From positions 868,001-932,000 of the forward strand of contig NZ_CP051302.1 in the NCBI RefSeq assembly GCF_024181405.1: 64,000 nt of DNA. Direction: 5' to 3'. The stretch comes from Treponema denticola. GTDB taxonomy: Bacteria > Spirochaetota > Spirochaetia > Treponematales > Treponemataceae. Below, piece by piece: positions 40,141 to 49,114 of the stretch (positions within the stretch are counted from its first letter, which is position 1; each line of letters begins with the position of its first letter). Position numbers and translations under genes: made by a program. The notes beneath the pieces were generated by a model, which searched no databases, was not told where the DNA came from, and worked only from the letters and a program-made list of their open reading frames with translations.

Positions 40141-42897
40141 ATGGCAAAGTCAAAATATGTATATTTTTTTGGCGGAGGTAGCGCTGAAGGTAATGGTACG
40201 ATGAGGGAAGTATTGGGCGGCAAGGGTGCCGGTTTGGCCGAAATGACGGCAATAGGACTTCCTGTTCCTGCCGGATTTACTATTACAACCGAGGTTTGCG
40301 AAGAGTATTATAAAAATAACAGAAAGTATCCTGCCGAACTAAAAGCTCAAGTCGAATCCTATCTTTCAAAATTGGAAAAAATTACCGGAAAAAAACTTGG
40401 GGACAAAAAAGATCCTCTTTTGGTTTCCGTTCGATCGGGAGCTCCCGTTTCGATGCCCGGAATGATGGAGACAATTTTAAACTTAGGCTTAAATGACCAA
40501 TCCGTTCAAGGCTTGGCTGAAAAGACCGGAAATTTAAGGTTTGCTTTGGATGCTTATCGTAGGTTTATTTTGATGTACGGTTCTACGGCAATGAACATTG
40601 AACGTGAAAAATTCGATAAAATTCTTGATGATGTAAAAGAAAAAAGAACAAAAAAGCGTCTTAATCTTGCTCAGACTGCAAAAGTTTCGGATACCGATGT
40701 AAACGAACCGGAATTACAGGATGTTATAGATAGATCCAAAAAACTTTATGAAAAAGAAATAAAATCTCCCTTCCCCCAAGATCCCATAAAACAGCTTTGG
40801 GGTGCTATCGGAGCCGTATTCGGTTCTTGGATGTCGGATAAGGCCGTTACTTACAGAAGGGTTGAGAACATTGTAGGAATCCGCGGTACGGCTGTAAACG
40901 TTATGCAGATGGTATTCGGAAACAAAGGAGATAATTCCGGAACAGGAGTCTGCTTTACACGCGACCCGAATTCGGGTAAAAACGACTTTTACGGTGAATA
41001 CCTCTTTAATGCCCAAGGTGAGGACGTTGTTGCAGGAATCAGAACTCCTATTAAACTCGATGTATTTGCAAAAAAAGATCCTGCTGCTTATAAAAAACTT
41101 TGCGATGCACGCAAAATCCTTGAAAAACATTATAAGGATATGCAGGATATGGAATTTACCGTTGAAGAAGGTGAATTATACATGCTTCAGTGCCGAACCG
41201 GTAAGAGGCTTCCTGCAGCAGCCTTCCAGATGGCTGTAGATATGGTGGAAGAAAAACTTATAACCAAGGAAGAAGCTGTTAGCCGTATTAAGGCTTCAGA
41301 CATTGAAGGAGTCTTCTACAAGGCCTTGGATTATTCTAAAGCTTCCGAAATAAAAAGCTCTCACCTTGTTGACGGTATTCCTGCCGTTCCGGGAGCTGCA
41401 TGCGGTATAATCTGTCTTTCGGCAGAGGCTGCGGAAGCTGCTGCAAAGGACGGTAAAAGAGCTGTTCTTGTTCGTCATGAAACAAGTCCCGAAGATGTAG
41501 GCGGTATGCACGCTGCCGAGGGTATTTTAACCGCAACCGGAGGAAAAACCAGCCATGCAGCCGTAGTTGCCAGAGGTTGGGGAAAATGCTGTATAGTAGG
41601 CTGTGAAAATTTAAGAATCGATTACGAGAAAAAAGCAATTTCGGCCAAGGGTATTGTCTTAAAAGAAGGAGACTACATTACCTTGGACGGTTCAAAGGGA
41701 GCTGTTTACAAGGGCGAGTTACCCTTAATTACTCCCAAGCCTCCTGCAGCCTATAAAAAAATCATGGAATGGGTTGATCAGATACGAAAAATAAAGGTAA
41801 GAACAAATGCCGATACGCCCGAAGATGCTAAGATTGCCGTAGGCCACGGAGCCCAAGGTATCGGTCTTTGCCGAACCGAACATATGTTCTTTAGCGATGA
41901 GAGCAGGATACAGGCAATCCGTGAAATGATTATTGCAGAAAACAAGGAAGCAAGGGAAAAGGCTCTAAAAAAACTTCTTCCGTATCAGACAAAGGACTTT
42001 GAAGGTATCTTTAAAGCTATGAACGGATATCCCGTAACCATCCGCTTGATTGACCCGCCCTTACACGAATTTGTTCCTCATGATAAAGAAGGTCAGCAAA
42101 AGTTGGCTGAAAAACTTAATATAAGTTTTGCAAGTGTTAAAAACAGAGTAGACCAGCTGACTGAAGCAAATCCTATGTTGGGACACAGGGGCTGCCGCTT
42201 GAGCATTACCTATCCTGAAATTCTTGAGATGCAGGTTACTGCCATTATAAATGCTGCCTGCACGGTTCAAAAGAAAGGAATTGCCGTTTTACCCGAAATA
42301 ATGATTCCTCTTACAATCGATGCAAAAGAATTTAGGATTTTGGAAAAGAGGGTTCGAGCTGTTGCAGACGATATCATCGAGAAAAAAGCTAAGGATAAAA
42401 AACTTAAGTACATGGTCGGTACTATGATTGAAACTCCGAGAGCAGCCCTTCTTGCAGACAAAATAGCAGAATATGCGGAATTTTTCTCCTTCGGTACAAA
42501 CGACCTCACACAGATGACCATAGGTATAAGCCGGGATGATGCAGGTAAATTCCTCCCTGAATATGTAGATGAAAACAAGGCCGGCGTATTTAAGGCTGAT
42601 CCTTTCCAGTCATTGGATCAAGAAGGTGTGGGTATCTTGGTATCTACTGCTATTCAAAAAGGAAGAGAAGTTAAAAAGAACTTGGAAATAGGTGTATGCG
42701 GTGAACACGGAGGAGACTTAAATTCGGTTAAGTTCTTCTGCAGGGCAGGAATGGACTATGTTTCCGCTTCACCATTACGAGTTCCTATAGCAAGACTTGC
42801 CGCAGCTCAGGCTGAAGTTGAAGCTTCAAAAGCTAAGGCCGGTGTAAAAAAGCCTGCCAAGGCTGCCGCTAAAACTGCTAAGAAGCCTGCCAAATAA
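40141..42897 (+). CDS. ppdK: Pyruvate, phosphate dikinase with a Lys/Ala-rich C-terminal tail
   Basis: The enzyme interconverts PEP, AMP and PPi with pyruvate, ATP and Pi, and is central in spirochaete energy metabolism. An ATP-grasp domain (GGKGAGLAEMTAIGLPVPAGF, GAPVSMPGMMETILNLGLN) is followed by the phospho-His domain with His 472 in GGKTSHAAVVARGWGK, then a PEP/pyruvate barrel (FGTNDLTQMTIGISRDDAGKF, CGEHGGD). The Cys-containing GVCGEHGGDL loop is intact. After the usual end (RLAAAQA) about 27 extra residues, almost all Lys, Ala, Pro and Val, form an H1-like tail. The ATG at 40141, 8 bases after AAGGAGG, is preferred to the upstream ATG at 40120. Confidence 0.95.
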   Translation: MAKSKYVYFFGGGSAEGNGTMREVLGGKGAGLAEMTAIGLPVPAGFTITTEVCEEYYKNNRKYPAELKAQVESYLSKLEKITGKKLGDKKDPLLVSVRSGAPVSMPGMMETILNLGLNDQSVQGLAEKTGNLRFALDAYRRFILMYGSTAMNIEREKFDKILDDVKEKRTKKRLNLAQTAKVSDTDVNEPELQDVIDRSKKLYEKEIKSPFPQDPIKQLWGAIGAVFGSWMSDKAVTYRRVENIVGIRGTAVNVMQMVFGNKGDNSGTGVCFTRDPNSGKNDFYGEYLFNAQGEDVVAGIRTPIKLDVFAKKDPAAYKKLCDARKILEKHYKDMQDMEFTVEEGELYMLQCRTGKRLPAAAFQMAVDMVEEKLITKEEAVSRIKASDIEGVFYKALDYSKASEIKSSHLVDGIPAVPGAACGIICLSAEAAEAAAKDGKRAVLVRHETSPEDVGGMHAAEGILTATGGKTSHAAVVARGWGKCCIVGCENLRIDYEKKAISAKGIVLKEGDYITLDGSKGAVYKGELPLITPKPPAAYKKIMEWVDQIRKIKVRTNADTPEDAKIAVGHGAQGIGLCRTEHMFFSDESRIQAIREMIIAENKEAREKALKKLLPYQTKDFEGIFKAMNGYPVTIRLIDPPLHEFVPHDKEGQQKLAEKLNISFASVKNRVDQLTEANPMLGHRGCRLSITYPEILEMQVTAIINAACTVQKKGIAVLPEIMIPLTIDAKEFRILEKRVRAVADDIIEKKAKDKKLKYMVGTMIETPRAALLADKIAEYAEFFSFGTNDLTQMTIGISRDDAGKFLPEYVDENKAGVFKADPFQSLDQEGVGILVSTAIQKGREVKKNLEIGVCGEHGGDLNSVKFFCRAGMDYVSASPLRVPIARLAAAQAEVEASKAKAGVKKPAKAAAKTAKKPAK

Positions 42898-42977
42898 AAA
42901 TTAATTCTAAAGCACTGCACCATTGTAAATAAGTCAAGGTGCAGCGCTTTAATTTAAAGATTTTAAGCAAAAAAAAA

Positions 42978-43364
42978 ATGAGCTTGATAAAAAAATTAAG
43001 AGCCTTGCGCGGGGCTGTATGCTGTGAAGATAGTGAAGAAAGTATATCTTCGGCAATTGTAAACCTTTACAGCCGAATCTTGATGGAAAATTCCCTGTCT
43101 GAAAAGAACATAGTTTCAATACAATTTACGGTTACCTCAGATATAAGGGCTTTAAATCCTGCATCAGCCTTAAGAAGACAGGGCTTTGCAGAAAATACGG
43201 CCCTTTTTTGTGCTTTAGAGCCTTGTATGAAAGGCAGCTTACCTAAAACTATTAGAATTTTAATTTATTATTATTCAAGGAGAAAGCCGAGGCATATTTA
43301 TATGGGCGGGGCTGAGGTTTTAAGACCTGATTGGATAAGAAATACGCAAGTAAGCTTAAGGTAA
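42978..43364 (+). CDS. aroH: Chorismate mutase, AroH type
   Basis: The 128-residue protein has the AroH fold: LRALRGAVCCEDSEESISSAIVNLYSRILMENSL, an FTVTSDIRALNPASALRRQGF segment with the active-site Arg/Glu residues, ALFCALEPCMKGSLPKTIRILIYY (Cys, Arg) and a RPRHIYMGGAEVLRPD-like tail. AroH-type enzymes convert chorismate to prephenate and are usually 115-130 residues. The ATG at 42978 is preferred; a GTG at 42939 would add 13 residues. No other aromatic-pathway gene is nearby. Confidence 0.85.
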   Translation: MSLIKKLRALRGAVCCEDSEESISSAIVNLYSRILMENSLSEKNIVSIQFTVTSDIRALNPASALRRQGFAENTALFCALEPCMKGSLPKTIRILIYYYSRRKPRHIYMGGAEVLRPDWIRNTQVSLR

Positions 43365-43394
43365 ACCTCTAAAAAACTGAAGTTTTTCGAGGTT
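43364..43394. repeat. 31-base imperfect palindromic repeat
   Basis: AACCTC (43364-43369) pairs with GAGGTT (43389-43394), and inner arms AAAAACT and AGTTTTT continue the stem around a short loop. It begins immediately at the aroH stop codon. Its left half, 16 bases AAACCTCTAAAAAACT at 43363-43378, recurs exactly at 56114-56129. Confidence 0.6.
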
Positions 43395-43419
43395 CCCAAA
43401 AGAATTTTTGTAATTTTGC

Positions 43420-43448
43420 TTGACATAATTATAAAAATATGATATATT
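43420..43448 (+). promoter_or_regulatory. Sigma-70 promoter of tRNA-Glu
   Basis: TTGACA (43420-43425), 17 bases, TATATT (43443-43448), about 48 bases before the tRNA. Confidence 0.7.
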
Positions 43449-43495
43449 CCATTCCTGTCAACGCAATGCATTTCAATGCGATGAGTTTTGACCAT

Positions 43496-43567
43496 GTCTC
43501 CTTCGTCTAGTGGTTAGGACATCGGGTTTTCATCCCGACAACAGGGGTTCAATTCCCCTAGGAGATG
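43496..43567 (+). tRNA. tRNA-Glu (anticodon TTC)
   Basis: The 72-base cloverleaf has acceptor arms GTCTCCT and AGGAGAT (first pair G-U), anticodon stem TCGGG/CCCGA around TTTTCAT with anticodon TTC, and T stem AGGGG/CCCCT with loop TTCAATT. The CCA end is not encoded. It decodes GAA and GAG. Confidence 0.96.
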
Positions 43568-43568
43568 G

Positions 43569-43599
43569 ATACCCTCGATTAAATCGAGGGTATTTTTTT
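43569..43599 (+). terminator. Intrinsic terminator after tRNA-Glu
   Basis: ATACCCTCGAT and ATCGAGGGTAT form an 11-bp stem around a 3-base loop, followed by a 7-base T-run. Confidence 0.93.
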
Positions 43600-43627
43600 A
43601 GTAATCTTAAAACTAAAAAAGCTTTAC

Positions 43628-43656
43628 TTGACAAAATAAAATAAATTTGTTAGACT
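43628..43656 (+). promoter_or_regulatory. Probable promoter of rho
   Basis: TTGACA (43628-43633), 17 bases, TAGACT (43651-43656), leaving a 5' leader of about 110 bases before the ATG. The gene-free stretch 43365-43768 holds, besides this promoter, the palindromic repeat and the tRNA transcription unit. Confidence 0.6.
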
Positions 43657-43768
43657 AAAAATCTATTCAACAGTAACAATTCATTTTACATGTCTTTTTC
43701 GGTTCCTTAAGCCGAATACTGAATTTTGGAATGATATATTTAAGTTACGAACGTAGGAGAAAAATCCG

Positions 43769-45415
43769 ATGACAATAAGAAAAAGGAAAACTTTGCCGCA
43801 AACCTCTGAGGATACCTTGTTTGATGAGGGTATTAACTCTGATGGAGACTTGAGTATTAGTCCGTCCGACTCACAGGCTGATGATCCATCCCTTAGTCCG
43901 GCAAATGAGATTCAAGCTGCTGTAGAGCAGACAAGAATTGAGCAAAACAATGAAGCAGACGATGAAGTTCTTGAAAAAAAAGTTGTTGTCCGCTCCCGCG
44001 GAAGAAAAAAAACAGAAAGCTTTTCGGATGAAGCTGAAACCAAACTGGCAAAAAGAACTAGTGTAACTGCAAAAAAACGTATACCTAAAGATATTCAAGA
44101 AGAAAAAGAAGAAGTCCCGCCCGCATCAGATAGTTCTTTTAAAATTATTATAAACGATCTTACAAAGATGCGTATGCATGATTTAAGGGATATGGCCATT
44201 AAATACGGCGTACCGGAGGATGAACTTTCCTTAATGAAAAAACAGGATGTGATTTATCACATTCTTAAAAACCATACCAATCAGGGCGGCACTATTTTTG
44301 CTTCCGGTTCTTTAGAGACCCTTCCTGACGGATACGGTTTTTTACGTTCGCCTCAAAACAGCTATTTGACGGGAACTGATGACGTCTATGTTTCTCCCAG
44401 TCAGATAAGGCTTTTTAATCTTAAAACGGGTGATACGGTTTATGGTCAAATCCGCTCTCCAAAAGAGGGTGAAAGATATTTTGCCCTTTTAAGGGTTGAA
44501 ACGGTCAACTTTGATGAGCCTGCAAAATCGCAGCGCCGTATTCCGTTTGATAACCTCACCCCCCTTTATCCTAGAGAAAAATTAAACCTTGAAACAACTA
44601 CTCAGGAAATATCTACCCGAATTATGAATCTTTTTTGTCCGATAGGAAAGGGGCAGAGAGGATTGATTGTAGCTCCTCCTCGTACGGGAAAAACGATAAT
44701 GCTTCAAAAGATAGCCAATGCAATTACGGCCAATCATCCTGAAGTTTATCTTATAGTTCTTTTGATAGATGAGCGTCCCGAAGAAGTTACCGACATGGAG
44801 CGCACTGTAAATGCGGAAGTTATTTCTTCTACCTTTGATGAGCAGGCAACCCGCCACGTTCAAGTTGCTGAAATGGTACTCGAAAAGGCAAAACGCCTTG
44901 TTGAGCACAAGAGGGATGTAGTTATTCTTTTGGATTCGATTACCCGTTTGGCAAGGGCTTATAACCAGACGATGCCTACTTCGGGTAAGGTGCTATCCGG
45001 CGGTGTGGATTCAAACTCTCTCCATAAGCCCAAACGCTTTTTCGGTGCCGCAAGAAATATCGAAGAAGGCGGAAGTTTAACGATAATAGCTACGGCTCTT
45101 ATTGAAACCGGCAGCAAGATGGACGAGGTTATTTTTGAAGAATTTAAGGGAACGGGCAATATGGAAGTAAACCTAGACAGAAAACTTTCCGACCGCCGAT
45201 TATTCCCTGCAATCAATATAAAGCGCTCGGGAACTCGAAAAGAAGAACTTTTATTAACGGAAGCAGAGATGCAGCTTATGTGGATATTACGCAAATTCAT
45301 CAGCTCGATGGATGATGCCGATATCATCGAATTCTTAATAGATAAAATGAATAAGAGCAAGAATAATGAAGCTTTCTTAAAATCAATGAATGCCGGTCTT
45401 GCACAAAAAGAATAA
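43769..45415 (+). CDS. rho: Transcription termination factor Rho
   Basis: The hexameric RNA helicase ends transcripts. The 548-residue protein has an RNA-binding cold-shock domain ([32 protein letters not shown], near 187-225) and an ATPase core with Walker [10 protein letters not shown] near residue 301, Walker [18 protein letters not shown] and the Q-loop/R-loop region [17 protein letters not shown]. About 130 N-terminal residues (charged, low complexity, Ser/Asp/Glu-rich, then [12 protein letters not shown] and a Lys cluster) precede the core, longer than the E. coli N-terminus and similar in kind to long Rho of other phyla. The ribosome site is GTAGGAG. Confidence 0.96.
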   Translation: MTIRKRKTLPQTSEDTLFDEGINSDGDLSISPSDSQADDPSLSPANEIQAAVEQTRIEQNNEADDEVLEKKVVVRSRGRKKTESFSDEAETKLAKRTSVTAKKRIPKDIQEEKEEVPPASDSSFKIIINDLTKMRMHDLRDMAIKYGVPEDELSLMKKQDVIYHILKNHTNQGGTIFASGSLETLPDGYGFLRSPQNSYLTGTDDVYVSPSQIRLFNLKTGDTVYGQIRSPKEGERYFALLRVETVNFDEPAKSQRRIPFDNLTPLYPREKLNLETTTQEISTRIMNLFCPIGKGQRGLIVAPPRTGKTIMLQKIANAITANHPEVYLIVLLIDERPEEVTDMERTVNAEVISSTFDEQATRHVQVAEMVLEKAKRLVEHKRDVVILLDSITRLARAYNQTMPTSGKVLSGGVDSNSLHKPKRFFGAARNIEEGGSLTIIATALIETGSKMDEVIFEEFKGTGNMEVNLDRKLSDRRLFPAINIKRSGTRKEELLLTEAEMQLMWILRKFISSMDDADIIEFLIDKMNKSKNNEAFLKSMNAGLAQKE

Positions 45416-45451
45416 ATATTGTATATTATAACACTACCTTGGGAGGTTTGT

Positions 45452-45655
45452 ATGAAAAAAGATATTCATCCGAAATATGAAGAAACAACCGTTACTTGCG
45501 CTTGCGGAAACGTAATAAATACGCGTTCTACAGTAAAAGATATCAAGGTTGAAATCTGCTCTCAGTGTCATCCTTTTTTTACGGGAAAACAAAAGCTTGT
45601 TGACACTGCAGGACGAATTGATCGCTTTAAGAAACGATACAATATTAAAGACTAA
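45452..45655 (+). CDS. rpmE: 50S ribosomal protein L31 (zinc-binding C+ form)
   Basis: The 67-residue protein begins [28 protein letters not shown] and continues with [30 protein letters not shown]. All four cysteines (CACG and CSQC) are kept, so this is the zinc-binding form. GGGAGG lies 6 bases before the ATG at 45452; upstream in-frame codons are not supported. It follows rho by 37 bases and may be read through from it. Confidence 0.95.
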   Translation: MKKDIHPKYEETTVTCACGNVINTRSTVKDIKVEICSQCHPFFTGKQKLVDTAGRIDRFKKRYNIKD

Positions 45656-45670
45656 TTGTCTTTATAAGCT

Positions 45671-45692
45671 AAGCACGGGTTTTCTCGTGCTT
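45671..45692 (+). terminator. Hairpin after rpmE, possible weak terminator
   Basis: AAGCACG and CGTGCTT form a 7-bp stem around an 8-base loop, followed by ATGCTTTTTCT. The spacing from the stem to the T-run is not ideal, so some read-through into the NfeD gene is likely. Confidence 0.45.
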
Positions 45693-45715
45693 ATGCTTTT
45701 TCTAGGGGGTAGTTT

Positions 45716-46159
45716 ATGGGATGGTGGTCTATCTGGCTTTTGATCGGTGTGTTGTGTATAGGCTTGGAGCTTATAATTCCCGGTCTTGTTATTATCTTCT
45801 TCGGCTTCGGAGCTGTTTTTACTTCCGTTTTTAGTTTAATTCCTTTTATTAATCAAGCTCTTTGGCTTCAAATAATAATATTTGTTATTTTTTCGGTTCT
45901 TTCTTTGGCTTTTTTGCGTAAAAAATTCACTCCTATTTTTAAGGGGACTATTTTCTATTCGGATAAAAAAAGCGACAAAGAAGGAGACGAATTTGCCGAT
46001 GTTATTGAAACGGTTTTTCATAACAAGGAAGGCAGAATAAAGTATAAGGGTACGACATGGAGTGCCCGCTCCCTTTCGGAAGAAATTCATGCAGGCTCAA
46101 TGGTCAGAGTCCTGAGGCGGGAAGGGCTTACCTACATTGTTGAAAAGGCTGAAAAATAA
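45716..46159 (+). CDS. NfeD-like membrane protein
   Basis: The 147-residue protein has three hydrophobic segments in its first 75 residues (WWSIWLLIGVLCIGLELIIPGLVIIFFGFGAV, then FINQALWLQIIIFVIFSVLSLAFL). It ends with an OB-fold-like soluble domain (FHNKEGRIKYKGTTWSARSLSEEIHAGSMVRVLRREGLTYIVE) of NfeD type. NfeD proteins usually partner with SPFH/stomatin proteins, but none is in the window. The ribosome site is AGGGGG. Confidence 0.75.
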   Translation: MGWWSIWLLIGVLCIGLELIIPGLVIIFFGFGAVFTSVFSLIPFINQALWLQIIIFVIFSVLSLAFLRKKFTPIFKGTIFYSDKKSDKEGDEFADVIETVFHNKEGRIKYKGTTWSARSLSEEIHAGSMVRVLRREGLTYIVEKAEK

Positions 46160-46203
46160 CTTTTAGGCACCCTTAAAAAAATCGGTTTTTAGAAGATACC
46201 ATC

Positions 46204-47100
46204 TTATAAAGTTTTTCCGAATATTTCTTTTTGAAGTCTTTTGCCTGTGGCTGTACAGGCGAGACCTCCTTCGGCAGTTTCTCTCAAGGCTGAAGGCATG
46301 GAATCTCCGACTTTTTTCATGGCTATTATAACCTCGTCTACGGGAATAGCACTTTTGATTCCTGCCAGGGCAAGCTCTGCTGCCGTAAAGGCCAAACTTA
46401 CACCCGAAGCATTCCGTTTTACACAAGGAACTTCAACCAAGCCTGCTACAGGGTCGCAAACAAGACCCAAGATACATTTAAGCGCAATAGCCGTTGCATG
46501 GCCTACCATTTCAGGTGTTCCTCCGCACATTTCCACTATAGCTCCTGCTGCCATGGCTGAGGCTGAGCCGCATTCGGCTTGACATCCGCCTTCAGCTCCC
46601 GAAATGGAAGCCGTGTTGGCTATAACCATGCCGATAGCTCCCGCCGTAAAAAGAGACATAACTGCATCTTCTTTTTTTACATCCTTTGTTTTTAGAACGG
46701 CTCCGATTGCACCGGGGAGAATACCGCAAGAGCCGGCAGTGGGGGCTGCGACTATTTTTCCCATTGAAGCATTTAATTCGGAAACGGCCATTGCCATTCT
46801 TATGCCGTTAGCAAGGAGTGGGCCGCAGAGTGCTTTTCCGTTTTCCGATCTTTCGTATATTTTATAGGCATCTCCGCCCGTAAGCCCGCTTGTAGAGCGT
46901 ATATCCGGGTTTGTTCCTTTGTCAATTGCTTCAAGCATTACGTTTAAATGCTCCTGCATTCTCTCAAAGCACTGTTCCTTAGTTTCTTCAAGGGCGGAGC
47001 TTTGGTCTTCTAAAATGATATCCGAAATTCTTAAAGAGTTTTCGGCTGCTTTTTGTATCAGGTCTTCTATTTTTTTATACTCTATTGTTTTTGTTTTCAT
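46204..47100 (-). CDS. sdaAA: L-serine dehydratase, iron-sulfur dependent, alpha subunit
   Basis: The 298-residue subunit has the alpha motifs: SGLTGGDAYKIYERSE, IVAAPTAGSCGILPGAIGAV, TASISGAEGGCQAECGSASAMAAGAIVEMCGG (cysteines for the 4Fe-4S cluster) and GLVEVPCVKRNASGVSLAF. The enzyme deaminates serine to pyruvate; treponemes ferment amino acids, so this feeds pyruvate metabolism. It follows the beta subunit by 20 bases and ends 45 bases from the convergent NfeD gene. Confidence 0.93.
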   Translation of the reverse strand: MKTKTIEYKKIEDLIQKAAENSLRISDIILEDQSSALEETKEQCFERMQEHLNVMLEAIDKGTNPDIRSTSGLTGGDAYKIYERSENGKALCGPLLANGIRMAMAVSELNASMGKIVAAPTAGSCGILPGAIGAVLKTKDVKKEDAVMSLFTAGAIGMVIANTASISGAEGGCQAECGSASAMAAGAIVEMCGGTPEMVGHATAIALKCILGLVCDPVAGLVEVPCVKRNASGVSLAFTAAELALAGIKSAIPVDEVIIAMKKVGDSMPSALRETAEGGLACTATGKRLQKEIFGKTL

Positions 47101-47120
47101 GGTTTATACCCTTTTAAAAT

Positions 47121-47783
47121 TTATACAGGCTGAATTAAGATGACATTGTAAATATGCTCTATGTTTAAAATATCATCCTTTAAATCGGGGCCTACGCTTA
47201 AACCGTCCATTTGAAGGCACATTGTGGCGGTTCCCCCTCGGTAATCTCTTCCGATATGAATTTGCGAAATATTTATCTTGTGTTTTGCCGTTACGCTTGT
47301 TATGGCGGCTATTCTTCCTGGGATATCTTTATATTCTACTACCAGTGTAGGGTTTTTACCGCTTAACTCTACAGGTTTTCCGTTTATTTTGGTAATTAGA
47401 ATATTCCCGCCCCCTATGGATGAGCCTTGCACGGAAAGCTCCTTTCCGTCAATACCGGTAACTTCAATCAATGCCGTGTTTGGGTGGGCATTAGGAATGT
47501 CGATGGGCTCGAAGGTAATGTCCAAACCTTGTTCTTTTGCAAGGGTTAAGCTGTTTCTGATACGCTCGTTTTCGGGTTTCATTCCCATAATACCTGCTGC
47601 AATAGCCCTGTCGGTACCGTGCCCCTTATAGGTGGAGGCAAAAGACCCGTGTAAGTACACTCTTGCTTTTATAGCAGGTTCTGCAAGAAGAACCCTTGTT
47701 AAATAGCCTATTCTTACGGCTCCTGCCGTATGCGAACTGGACGGCCCTATCATAATCGGGCCTATAATATCAAAGATATCCAT
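47121..47783 (-). CDS. sdaAB: L-serine dehydratase, iron-sulfur dependent, beta subunit
   Basis: With the ATG at 47783 the protein has 220 residues: MDIFDIIGPIMIGPSSSHTAGAVRIGYL is the family N-terminus, and the C-terminal ACT-like part (VVEYKDIPGRIAAITSVTAKHKINISQIHIGRD) is present. An upstream ATG at 47822 gives 13 non-conserved hydrophobic residues and is rejected. It is upstream of the alpha subunit in one operon, the usual order. Confidence 0.92.
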   Translation of the reverse strand: MDIFDIIGPIMIGPSSSHTAGAVRIGYLTRVLLAEPAIKARVYLHGSFASTYKGHGTDRAIAAGIMGMKPENERIRNSLTLAKEQGLDITFEPIDIPNAHPNTALIEVTGIDGKELSVQGSSIGGGNILITKINGKPVELSGKNPTLVVEYKDIPGRIAAITSVTAKHKINISQIHIGRDYRGGTATMCLQMDGLSVGPDLKDDILNIEHIYNVILIQPV

Positions 47784-47894
47784 AATGAACGATATTATAT
47801 AAAAAAAAATTGCTGAGGTCAATATGAGGGTATCTTAAAAAACTTATTGGGTTTTTAGAAAAGACATATTATTTAAAATTTATGTAATATGAGA

Positions 47895-47923
47895 TTGACA
47901 TTTTTTTTTGATGAGTCTATACT
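47895..47923 (+). promoter_or_regulatory. Promoter P1 of the FTR1-Tpd operon
   Basis: A perfect TTGACA (47895-47900), a T-rich 17-base spacer and TATACT (47918-47923), 44 bases before the ATG of the DUF4418 gene. The boxes are identical to those of the second promoter at 49115. Confidence 0.7.
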
Positions 47924-47966
47924 CCATATGATATTTTAAATTTTATAAATTATAGGAAGGGAAAAT

Positions 47967-48362
47967 ATGAAAAGATATATATTCAGTGCTCTTATTATTA
48001 TAATCGGTTTATTGGTTTTATTTGCTCCATTCGGCTTTGCCCATGTATGTCATCCTAAGGCTGACGGCAGTTTTATGAAATGTCATTGGATGGGAGAAGC
48101 TGTGAGGTTGTTAGGGGGGCTGATAGCCTTATCAGGACTTGCTTTTTTTATTTGTAAAAAATCGCGCTTTGGAATATCCGTCTACAATATCGGAATGGGA
48201 GTAAGTCTTATTTTACTTGAAACCCTTGTTATCGGTACCTGTAAACACCCAAATATGAGCTGCAATATTTATACAAAGCCTATAGTTATTCTATTGGCCA
48301 TTGCTTTGATTACGGTAAGCCTTGTTTATGTTTTTCTTTCACGCAAAGAAAAAGTTGAGTAA
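47967..48362 (+). CDS. DUF4418-type four-helix membrane protein
   Basis: The 131-residue protein has four hydrophobic segments (residues 4-22, 45-60, 71-90, 105-124). Between helices 1 and 2 is HVCHPKADGSFMKCHWMGE, and between helices 3 and 4 is GTCKHPNMSCN: His, Cys and Met residues on one side of the membrane that could bind a metal. The family resembles DUF4418, of unknown function. It heads the ten-gene iron cluster and is followed after 34 bases by an ABC ATPase. A metal-sensing or metal-delivery role is inference. Confidence 0.7.
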   Translation: MKRYIFSALIIIIGLLVLFAPFGFAHVCHPKADGSFMKCHWMGEAVRLLGGLIALSGLAFFICKKSRFGISVYNIGMGVSLILLETLVIGTCKHPNMSCNIYTKPIVILLAIALITVSLVYVFLSRKEKVE

Positions 48363-48396
48363 TTTATAAATGAGTAGTTTATAAAAAAGGAAACCT

Positions 48397-49062
48397 ATGC
48401 TTTTAAAAACAAAATCTCTTTCCAAATCCTTTGCAAGAGGCAGGAATTCTTTTTTTGCAGTAAAAAATGTAGACTTTTCCATTTCGGCTTCCGATTTTGT
48501 ATTCATTGTAGGGCGTTCGGGTTCGGGAAAAACAACCTTTCTTAATTTGATATCCGGTATTTTAGATCCTACCCAAGGGCAGGTCTTTTTTGAAGATGAA
48601 GATATTTCATCTATGAATGATATCGATAAGAGCTTTTACCGAAACGAGTCGATAGGCTTTGTTCCTCAGTCATTGGCTTATTTGTCGAATCTTTCGGTAT
48701 TTGATAATGTAAGGGTTCCGTTTTTTTTATTTAAAAGGGACGGAGACAGTGAGGGCAGGGCTTTAAGCCTCTTGGACTTGATGGATATAGCTCATTTAAA
48801 GAACGAGATGCCTCAAAATTTATCCGGCGGAGAAATAAAGCGAATGTTGATAGCAAGGGCTCTTATGAATTCTCCTAAATTACTTATTGCAGACGAACCT
48901 ACGGCAAATCTTGACAAGGAAACTTCTGAAACGGTTATGAATCTTATAAAAAGTGTTAATAAACTAGGAACCGCCGTTTTGATTGTAACACATGATTTTG
49001 AAATTTTAAGTGAGAATAGTACCATATATAGAATGAATGATGGAGAATTAACGAAAACTTGA
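48397..49062 (+). CDS. ABC transporter ATPase, MacB/LolD-type
   Basis: The 221-residue ATPase has Walker A VGRSGSGKTTFLN, a Q-loop VPQSLAYLSNLSV, signature LSGGEIKR, Walker B LLIADEPTANLD and the switch His in VTHDF. The size and the LDKETSETVM sequence place it with the MacB/LolD group, whose permeases are of FtsX type. Its permease is not adjacent: the nearest without its own ATPase is the third permease, at 56130. It may instead work with the DUF4418 protein. It is a paralogue of the ATPase at 54973. Confidence 0.85.
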   Translation: MLLKTKSLSKSFARGRNSFFAVKNVDFSISASDFVFIVGRSGSGKTTFLNLISGILDPTQGQVFFEDEDISSMNDIDKSFYRNESIGFVPQSLAYLSNLSVFDNVRVPFFLFKRDGDSEGRALSLLDLMDIAHLKNEMPQNLSGGEIKRMLIARALMNSPKLLIADEPTANLDKETSETVMNLIKSVNKLGTAVLIVTHDFEILSENSTIYRMNDGELTKT

Positions 49063-49114
49063 TTTTAGTACCGTTTATGTTATTAAAAAAATTAAAAAAA
49101 TATGTAAGAGAAGC

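Noticed and set aside
43657-43768. Riboswitch or regulatory leader for rho
   Set aside because: Only a 5-bp TTCGG/CCGAA hairpin is visible; it is too short to support a call.
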